From contig DATBEZ010000003.1 of the NCBI GenBank assembly GCA_036558745.1, forward strand, positions 1-64,000: a stretch of 64,000 nucleotides of DNA, written 5' to 3'. Positions within the stretch are counted from its first letter, which is position 1, and each line of letters starts with the position of its first letter. The notes under the pieces were generated by a model. The model was not told where the DNA came from. It was given only the letters and a program-made list of their open reading frames with translations, and did not search any database. The DNA is from JAMXLJ01 sp036558745. Lineage in GTDB: Bacteria > Actinomycetota > Acidimicrobiia > IMCC26256 > JAMXLJ01. A program made the position numbers and the translations under genes. Below, piece by piece: positions 58,429-64,000 of the stretch.

Positions 58429-58446
58429 AACAAGAAGATACTTGTT
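58429..58446. promoter_or_regulatory. Candidate operator AACAAG-AAGATA-CTTGTT
   Basis: A perfect 6-bp inverted repeat with a 6-bp spacer, unusually AT-rich for this genome, lies in the divergent region between the SDR-QueA operon (start 58380) and the PNPOx gene (start 58502). It resembles MarR/PadR/HxlR-type operators. The regulator is not in the window. Confidence 0.4.
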
Positions 58447-58501
58447 TTTCTTCCATGGTGCCAGCGGGGCGGCACGGGCATCGTCGGGGGAGACTGGGGA
58501 C

Positions 58502-58915
58502 ATGACCCACAACGAGGGCAAGCCGCTCGAGGAGATCGGGCGGGAGGAGTGCCTCCGGTTGCTGCGCGAGGAGGCCTACGTGGGCCGGCTCGCGTTCGTG
58601 CTCGACGGCCGGCCGATGGTGCTGCCCGTCAATTACCTGGCCGACGCAGAGTCGGTCGTGTTCTCCACGGTCGCGGGCACCAAGCTCGCCGCGGTCCGCG
58701 ACGCGCCGGTCGCGTTCGAGATCGACGAGAACCGGGCGCTGTACCACGCCGGATGGAGCGTCGTCGTGCAGGGCGTCGCGCACGAGATCACCGACCCCGA
58801 CGAGCTCGAGCGGCTGCGCAACGGTCCGCTGCGGTCGTGGGCGCGCGGCACCCGTGACCACTGGGTGCGCATCACGATCGAGGAGATCAGCGGCCGCCGC
58901 ATCCCCGGCACGTGA
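58502..58915 (+). CDS. Pyridoxamine 5'-phosphate oxidase-fold protein
   Basis: 137 residues from the ATG at 58502. It is a split-barrel flavin/F420-binding protein: LLREEAYVGRLAFVLDGRPM, LPVNYLADAESVVFSTVAGT, GWSVVVQGVAHEITDPDE. It is the same subfamily and length as the PNPOx gene at 11390-11803 (both end in ISGRRxP), so they are paralogues. The substrate is unknown. The 136 bp to the next gene hold no feature except an AG-rich Shine-Dalgarno for it. Confidence 0.8.
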   Translation: MTHNEGKPLEEIGREECLRLLREEAYVGRLAFVLDGRPMVLPVNYLADAESVVFSTVAGTKLAAVRDAPVAFEIDENRALYHAGWSVVVQGVAHEITDPDELERLRNGPLRSWARGTRDHWVRITIEEISGRRIPGT

Positions 58916-59051
58916 GCCCGCCGCGCGCCTAGCGTCTTCGCGTGAGCGATGGCGCGCGCGATGGCCGGAGCCACGGAGGAGCGCAGGTCACTCGCCGGCG
59001 AACGAACGACGCGGTGGTGACGCTGCAACACCGGAGCCCTGCAGCGAGGGA

Positions 59052-60146
59052 GTGAGCGAGAAGACATTGCGAGGTGCAGTGCTGCGGGCGGCCCACGCGC
59101 CGCTCACGATCGAGGACGTCGAGCTGTACGCGCCCGGGCCGGGACGCGTGCGGGTGCGCATCGCGGCGAGCGGCGTCTGCCATTCCGACCTGTCGCTCAT
59201 CGACGGGTCGATGCCCCAGCCGATGCCTGCGGTGCTCGGCCACGAGGGCGCGGGTGTCGTGACCGAGCTGGGCCCCGGGGTGACGTCACCGGTGGTCGGT
59301 GAGCACGTCATCCTCTCGTGGATCGCGCCGTGCCGCGCGTGCGCGGCGTGCCTGCGCGGTCAGCCGACGCTCTGCGAGCGTGGCATGGATCACGCGTTCG
59401 CGGGCCCGTACGCGACCGCAAACGGCGATCCGGTGATGGCCGCGCTCGGAACGGCCACGTTCGCGGAGGAGACCGTCGTGCCCGCGACCGCGGCGATCCC
59501 GATCCCGCACGACTTCCCGCTCGCGCTCGCGTCGCTCGTGGGCTGCGGGGTCGTCACCGGAGTCGGCGCGGTGGTGAACACCGCGGCGGTACGCCCGGGC
59601 GAGACGGTCGCGATCGTCGGGTGCGGCGGCGTGGGACTCGCCGCGGTGCAGGGCGCGCGACTATCGGGCGCGTCGCGGGTGATCGCGGTCGACCGGGTGG
59701 CCGCGAAGCTGGGCATGGCGAAGGCGAACGGTGCGACGGACACCGTCGACGCATCCGAGGTCGACGCGGTCGCGGCCGTGCGCGACCTCGTGCCCGGTGG
59801 TACCGACCACGCGCTCGAGGTCGTCGGCTCGTCCGCGACCATCCTCGCCGCGTACGGCATGGCCCGGCGCGGTGGCGCGGTGACGATCGTCGGGGCAGGC
59901 CGTTTCGACGACCAGGTCACGTTCCCGGTGCTGGGACTCATGGTCGACTCGAAGCGCGTCCAGGGGTCGGTGTACGGCGCGGCGGATCCTGCGCGCGACT
60001 TCCCGCGCATGCTGGCGTTGCACCGGAGCGGCCGTCTCGACCTCGAGCGTCTGGTGACCCGTCGCATCGCGCTCGACGATGTGAACGACGCGTTCCGGGC
60101 CATGACCGCGGGCGAGGTGGCCCGCAGCGTCATCGTCTTCGACTGA
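59052..60146 (+). CDS. Zinc-dependent alcohol dehydrogenase (NDMA-type/class III-like)
   Basis: 364 residues from the GTG at 59052, after GAGGGA. Zinc ligands are in ASGVCHSDLS and GHEGAG, structural cysteines in CRACAACLRGQPTLC, and GCGVVTGVGAVVNTAAVRPG with AIVGCGGVGLAAVQGA forms the cofactor site. The GCGVxTGxGAVxN motif marks the class III/NDMA-dependent alcohol dehydrogenase group of actinobacteria. The substrate is unknown. It converges on the amidohydrolase with a 5-bp gap. Confidence 0.85.
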   Translation: MSEKTLRGAVLRAAHAPLTIEDVELYAPGPGRVRVRIAASGVCHSDLSLIDGSMPQPMPAVLGHEGAGVVTELGPGVTSPVVGEHVILSWIAPCRACAACLRGQPTLCERGMDHAFAGPYATANGDPVMAALGTATFAEETVVPATAAIPIPHDFPLALASLVGCGVVTGVGAVVNTAAVRPGETVAIVGCGGVGLAAVQGARLSGASRVIAVDRVAAKLGMAKANGATDTVDASEVDAVAAVRDLVPGGTDHALEVVGSSATILAAYGMARRGGAVTIVGAGRFDDQVTFPVLGLMVDSKRVQGSVYGAADPARDFPRMLALHRSGRLDLERLVTRRIALDDVNDAFRAMTAGEVARSVIVFD

Positions 60147-60151
60147 CCGCG

Positions 60152-61402
60152 CTACGGCTGCTGCAGGTCGGTGGGGACGGGGTGGCGGAACAGCTCGGAC
60201 GCGTTCTGCCACGTGACCTTGCGGATCTCGTCCTCGCTCAACCCGCGCAGGCCCGCGTCGGCGAGCGTCTGGGTCTCGGGCCACGTCGAGTCGGCGTGCG
60301 GGTAGTCGCTCTCGAGGCAGATGTGGTCGATGCCGATGTGCTCGCGCAGCGCGAACGTCGAGCCGAGGTCGATCGTGCAGAACCAGAAGTTGCGCCGCAA
60401 CGCGTCGGTCGGCGAGAGGTCGGGCGAGTCCCAGCCGTGCGAGCCGGCCGACGAGTGGTCGCGCACGTAGTCGATGCGGTCGATCAGCATCGGGACCCAG
60501 CTGATCCCACCCTCGGAGAACGCGACCTTGATGTTCGGGAACCGCAACGGGATGCGCGCCCACAGCCAGTCGGCCGCGGTCACGAGCGCGTTCACCGGGA
60601 ACAGGGACGTGTACAGCTCGAGCGGCGCGCCCGGTGAGCGGGCCGCGGTCCACGACGACGAGCCGTTGTGGAGGCAGACGACCGTGTCCGTCTCCTCGCA
60701 CGCGCGGAGCAGCGGGTCCCAGTGGTCGGTGTGCACCGAGGGCAGCCGGAGGTCGACGGGATTCTCCGGGAAGCTCAACGCCTTGAAGCCCCGTTCCGCG
60801 TTTCGGCGCACGTCCTCCGCCGCGATCTCCGGATCACCGAGCCACGCGAGCTGCAAGGGGATGAACCGGTCGGGATGCGAGCCCGCCCATTCCTCGAGGT
60901 GCCAGTCGTTCCACGCGCGTAGGCACGCGAGACCGAGCTCGGGATCCTTGCTGTTGGCGAAGATCGTGCCCGCGAAGCCCGCGATGAGCGACGGGAAGCA
61001 CAGCGACGCGTACACACCGTCGAGGTCCATGTCGTGGACGCGCGCGTCGGGATCGAAGCAGCCGCGGCGCATCTCGTCGAAGCGCGCCGGTTCCATGCTC
61101 CACTCGTTCTTCGGCCGACCCGCGACCGCGTTGAGCCCGACCTGCGGATAGAAGCTGTCCTCGTACACCCACATCTCGCGTCCGTCGTCGAGCGTGACGA
61201 CGTGTGGCGCGCGCTCGGCCAGCGCCGCGGGCACGCGACCGTCGAAGACGTGTGCGGGCTCGATCAGGTGGTCGTCGACGGAGATGATCGTGTAGTGACG
61301 GGCTCGGGGTTCGGGCTCGGGGAGGAACGTCGCCTCCCGCGGGCCTCCGCCGGCGCGCTCGGCGTCGTGCAGGTGCTGCATCATCCGCTCGCTGACCGCC
61401 AC
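60152..61402 (-). CDS. Amidohydrolase 2 family metal-dependent hydrolase
   Basis: About 416 residues from the GTG at 61402 (an ATG at 61384 is possible). It has a TIM-barrel hydrolase/decarboxylase of the ACMSD group: IISVDDHLIEPAHVFDGRVP (acidic start replacing HxH), KALSFPENPVDLRLPSVHTD, CLHNGSSS, IKVAFSEGGISWVPMLIDRI and CLESDYPHADSTWP. This is a common actinobacterial family, often in polycyclic or steroid degradation, but the substrate is not set. It carries the usual His/Asp metal residues apart from the altered first HxH. Confidence 0.82.
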   Translation of the reverse strand: MAVSERMMQHLHDAERAGGGPREATFLPEPEPRARHYTIISVDDHLIEPAHVFDGRVPAALAERAPHVVTLDDGREMWVYEDSFYPQVGLNAVAGRPKNEWSMEPARFDEMRRGCFDPDARVHDMDLDGVYASLCFPSLIAGFAGTIFANSKDPELGLACLRAWNDWHLEEWAGSHPDRFIPLQLAWLGDPEIAAEDVRRNAERGFKALSFPENPVDLRLPSVHTDHWDPLLRACEETDTVVCLHNGSSSWTAARSPGAPLELYTSLFPVNALVTAADWLWARIPLRFPNIKVAFSEGGISWVPMLIDRIDYVRDHSSAGSHGWDSPDLSPTDALRRNFWFCTIDLGSTFALREHIGIDHICLESDYPHADSTWPETQTLADAGLRGLSEDEIRKVTWQNASELFRHPVPTDLQQP

Positions 61403-61614
61403 GCGCGTCCCCCTCGACCGGCCGGCGACCACCCGTTCCCGTGGTCGCGCCGCGAGTGTGACGCCCACGTCAGGCAGCCGCAAGCGACCAGGCCGCAGCG
61501 GGACCCGCTCGGTGCCTTCGGGGACCTCGGCCTCTGGGCGGCCCCGGCTCCGGGGCGCACAGTCGGGTGGAGACGCGACGAGAGCGCCACGTCGATCACG
61601 AGAGGAGCCGAGCC

Positions 61615-62406
61615 ATGGCGGGCGATCGCACCTTCGTCGTTCCCCTCGACGGGTCGGAGCTCGCCGAGCGCGCCGTACCCGTCGCGGCCGCGCTGGCCCG
61701 GCACGTCGGCGGCGGGCTCATCCTGCTCACCGCGGTTCGGGGCGGCCCCGACCAGCCCCAGCCGTACCTCGACAAGCTCGCGGGAACGGTGCACGGCGTA
61801 CCGGTCGAGCCGATGGTCGTCTACGACCGCGACGCGGTCGGCGCGATCCGCCTGACTGCGGCCGAGGACGACAGACGGGTCGTGTGCATGACGAGCCACG
61901 GTCGGGGCGGCCTGCGGTGGGCCGTGCTCGGCAGCGTGGCGGAGGAGATCGTCCGGGCCACCCCCGGACCGGTGCTCGTCGTCGGCCGCCACTGCGCCCG
62001 CGATTGGCGACCGACGGGCGAGCACCTGCTCCTCTGCGTCGACGGCAGCGAACGGTCCGCCGGCATCGCAGCCGACGTGTGGCCGTGGGCCGACCTGCTC
62101 GGCCTCGACCTCGACGCCGCCATCGTGATCCACCCGCTCGACGTCGAGAGCGCCGAACGCCCCGATGCGCTCGTCGCACCGATCACGACGCGCCTGCGTC
62201 GCGGGGACCGGACTCCCCACGTCGCCGTGCTCCGTGGCTCGTTCACGGCGGGCGCGCTCGCCGACCACGCCGACGCGTTGCCGGCCACGCTCGTCGCCAT
62301 GGCGAGCCACGGCCGAACCGGCTTCGCGCGTCTGGCCCTGGGAAGCGTGACGACCGGTGTCGTGAACCTCGCCCGCTGTCCGGTGCTCGTCGAGGGCGTG
62401 CGGTAG
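61615..62406 (+). CDS. Tandem universal stress protein (UspA domains)
   Basis: 263 residues from the ATG at 61615 (GAGAGGAG upstream). Two USP domains are present, each with the ATP-binding signature G-x2-G-x9-G(S/T): SHGRGGLRWAVLGSVAEE (about 102-119) and SHGRTGFARLALGSVTTG (about 231-248). Tandem-USP proteins are abundant in the mycobacterial DosR regulon. A GGGGACCTCGGCC stretch about 85 bp upstream weakly resembles a DevR half-site. It is separated from the amidohydrolase by a 212-bp divergent gap. Confidence 0.88.
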   Translation: MAGDRTFVVPLDGSELAERAVPVAAALARHVGGGLILLTAVRGGPDQPQPYLDKLAGTVHGVPVEPMVVYDRDAVGAIRLTAAEDDRRVVCMTSHGRGGLRWAVLGSVAEEIVRATPGPVLVVGRHCARDWRPTGEHLLLCVDGSERSAGIAADVWPWADLLGLDLDAAIVIHPLDVESAERPDALVAPITTRLRRGDRTPHVAVLRGSFTAGALADHADALPATLVAMASHGRTGFARLALGSVTTGVVNLARCPVLVEGVR

Positions 62407-62500
62407 CGCGGGCCGCCGGAGCCGGCCCGGGTAGCGTCCCCGCAGCCGCGCCGTCGGGCGCGGTCCGCGTGCCGCACGCGCACCGACGACGGAGGAAGAC

Positions 62501-63418
62501 GTGACGACCTTCAGCATCGGCGTGCCCAACTACGGGGCCACGTTCGCAACACGCGGCTGGAGCGGTCTCGTCACCCTCGCGCAGCAGATCGAGGCGGCAG
62601 GCTTCGACCGCCTGATCGTCGTCGACCACGTCGTGATGGGACCCAACACCGACGAGTACCAGTGGGGCACCTTCCCGGTGCCACCCGAGGCCCCGTGGTG
62701 CGAACCGCTCACGGTGCTCGCCGCGATCGCCCCCGCGACCACGCGACTGCGTCTGTCGACCGGGATCCTCATCGCCCCGTTGCGCCCGGCGGCGCTCCTC
62801 GCGAAGACGGTCGCGACGCTCGACGTGCTGTCGGGAGGCCGGCTCGATCTCGGCGTCGGGACGGGATGGCAACGCGAGGAGTACGACGCGATGGGACTGC
62901 CGTTCGAAGCCCGCGGTCGGCTGCTGACCGAGACCGTCGCCGCGTGTCGCGCGCTGTGGGAGCAGTCGCCGGCGTCGTTCTCGTCGGAGTCGGTGAGCTT
63001 CGACGGCATCTGGTGCGCACCCGTCCCGGCCCAGGAACGACTCCCCGTCTGGTTCTCGGGCACGCTGAACGAGCGCGTGCTCCGCCGGATCATCGACCTC
63101 GGCGACGGGTGGATCCCGATCATGGGCGCGACGATCGACCAGATCGCGGACGGCGCGAACCGCTTGCGTTCGGCCTGGCGCGACGCCGGACGTTCGGGTG
63201 AGCCGCAGGTGCAGATCCCGTTGCCCATCGCGCGCGGCGACGACCGCCGCGTCGACCTCGACGCCACGATGGCGCGGGTACCTCAGCTCGTCGAGGCGGG
63301 AGCAACCGACGTGCAGGCGATGATGCAGGTGTTCGTGCGCGGCGACGAGCTCGACCGGGCACCCGAGATCCTGGGCGAGATCGCGGACGCGTTCGCGCGC
63401 GCCGACCCGCGCCGCTGA
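62501..63418 (+). CDS. LLM-class F420-dependent oxidoreductase
   Basis: 305 residues from the GTG at 62501, after GGAGGAAGAC. Luciferase-like TIM barrel: RLIVVDHVVMGPNTDEYQWG, LRLSTGILIAPLRPAALLAK, GRLDLGVGTGWQREEYDAMG, LPVWFSGTLNERVLRRIIDL. It is an F420-type oxidoreductase subgroup different from the gene at 43077. The substrate is unknown. It lies 94 bp downstream of the USP gene and is convergent with the SKPVG repeat protein. Confidence 0.83.
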   Translation: MTTFSIGVPNYGATFATRGWSGLVTLAQQIEAAGFDRLIVVDHVVMGPNTDEYQWGTFPVPPEAPWCEPLTVLAAIAPATTRLRLSTGILIAPLRPAALLAKTVATLDVLSGGRLDLGVGTGWQREEYDAMGLPFEARGRLLTETVAACRALWEQSPASFSSESVSFDGIWCAPVPAQERLPVWFSGTLNERVLRRIIDLGDGWIPIMGATIDQIADGANRLRSAWRDAGRSGEPQVQIPLPIARGDDRRVDLDATMARVPQLVEAGATDVQAMMQVFVRGDELDRAPEILGEIADAFARADPRR

Positions 63419-63445
63419 TCGGCGGGACCCGCTCGGCGACGCGCG

Positions 63446-63985
63446 TCAGCGGTGCGCGCGCAGATCGATCTGCGTGACGTGATCGTGATCGTCATGCGTC
63501 GGCCGACGGTGGTGCCGGTCGCCGTCCGGCTTCGTGCACGGCTTCGAGTGCTGGCCCACCGGCTTCGAGCGCACGCCGATCGGCTTCGAGTGGCTGCCGA
63601 CGTGGTGGTCGTCGTCGGCCGGCCTGGTGCAGGGCTTCGAGTGCTCGCCCACCGGCTTCGAGTGCTCCCCGACCGGCTTCGAGTGCATCCCGACCGGCTT
63701 GGAGTGCTCGCCCACCGGCTTCGAGCGCATCCCGACCGGGCACGGAACCGAGTGCCGTCCGACCGGCTTCGAGTGCACACCGACGGGTTTCGAGTGTTCT
63801 CCCACCGGCTTGGAGCGGTCGCCGACGCGGCACCGGCGCGACGACGATCCCGCGCCGGAGCCGCCGAACCAATGTCCGGTCACGCTCGCGCCGACGTGGG
63901 CGAGATGCGGCACGAACACGGCGGCCGAGATCCCGGCCAGCACGGCCAGCACGATACGTGCGACGCCGAAGATCATGCGGTGCAT
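63446..63985 (-). CDS. Exported SKPVGxH heptapeptide-repeat protein
   Basis: 179 residues from the ATG at 63985, which follows GGGGAGGAACGTCGC. An N-terminal hydrophobic segment (VARIVLAVLAGISAAVFVPH) looks like a signal anchor. Residues ~57-155 hold about eleven repeats of the form SKPVGxH, with x mostly E, M, V or Q, interrupted by Cys-containing versions (HSKPCTRP, HSVPCPVG). The C-terminus is His/Asp-rich (RHHRRPTHDDHDHV). I do not recognise a family. Metal binding or an extracytoplasmic scaffold is conceivable from composition only. Confidence 0.75.
   Translation of the reverse strand: MHRMIFGVARIVLAVLAGISAAVFVPHLAHVGASVTGHWFGGSGAGSSSRRCRVGDRSKPVGEHSKPVGVHSKPVGRHSVPCPVGMRSKPVGEHSKPVGMHSKPVGEHSKPVGEHSKPCTRPADDDHHVGSHSKPIGVRSKPVGQHSKPCTKPDGDRHHRRPTHDDHDHVTQIDLRAHR
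63535..63820. repeat. 21-bp tandem-repeat DNA encoding SKPVGxH
   Basis: On the plus strand, motifs of the form CCSACCGGCTTCGAGTGC recur at about 21-bp spacing through the coding region of the repeat protein. Codon choice is largely conserved between repeats, so the array is recent or homogenised by slippage. Copy number is likely to vary between strains. Confidence 0.8.
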
Positions 63986-64000
63986 GCGACGTTCCTCCCC

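Overview
The window is GC-rich, gene-dense actinobacterial DNA, most likely chromosome. Lineage markers visible here are mycothiol biology (a mycothiol S-conjugate amidase and a maleylpyruvate-isomerase-fold protein), coenzyme F420 biology (FbiD/CofC and two luciferase-like F420-type oxidoreductases), a DevR/DevS (DosR-type) pair and an ImuA'/ImuB/DnaE2 mutasome under a LexA-like box. I infer Actinomycetota, possibly Acidimicrobiia; the genus cannot be read from the sequence. GTG starts, 4-base ATGA/GTGA overlaps and near-zero intergenic gaps are common.

Layout. 0-7.3 kb: end of a MaoC-type dehydratase, mca, a class III nucleotide cyclase, a small ABC exporter, an acyl-CoA dehydrogenase and a VanW protein. 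7.3-21.5 kb: a hypoxia/energy-stress island with a three-cupredoxin multicopper oxidase, devR/devS, a PNPOx-fold protein, a CBS protein, acetate kinase, carbamate kinase, a P-type ATPase, an alcohol dehydrogenase and a GNAT/ADP-forming acyl-CoA synthetase fusion. 21.5-25.3 kb: SPFH/NfeD pair and two PilZ proteins. 25.4-31.2 kb: SOS mutasome. 31.2-36.6 kb: RNase HII, small proteins, HAD/RpiB pair, P-II and Amt. 36.8-52.2 kb: GH38 mannosidase, metabolic enzymes, a candidate selenoprotein operon, and plsC-gpsA back to back with fbiD-lmbE. 52.2-58.4 kb: a histone-H1-like protein and HU as separate genes, tRNA-Glu, tRNA-Gln and gltX, a Clp-N/ClpX-zinc-finger fusion, a QueA-like protein and an SDR. 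58.5-64 kb: PNPOx, dehydrogenase, amidohydrolase, USP, LLM oxidoreductase and a secreted SKPVGxH repeat protein.

The strongest candidate novelty is at 41.2-41.7 kb: an AhpD/carboxymuconolactone-decarboxylase-like gene whose second redox cysteine position (CxxC) is an in-frame TGA. A perfect 7-bp hairpin with an AGGT loop starts 10 nt after that TGA, and the frame continues cleanly for 110 codons. This is the expected pattern of a CxxU selenoprotein with a bacterial SECIS element. The second theme is two families of short interspersed repeats. One (about 59 bp; three tandem copies at 141-338, one at 5280-5338) sits directly against start codons and supplies their Shine-Dalgarno. The other (87 bp with 7-bp terminal inverted repeats; two copies at 32890-33076, a fragment at 39592 and a piece inside dnaE2) sits at stop codons.

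Links between genes: the DevR/DevS island pairs oxygen/redox sensing with substrate-level phosphorylation (ackA, arcC, ADP-forming acyl-CoA synthetase). gltX is followed by exactly the two tRNAs that a non-discriminating GluRS would charge. Start positions are judged from homology, Shine-Dalgarno sequences and gene spacing, and are noted where uncertain.
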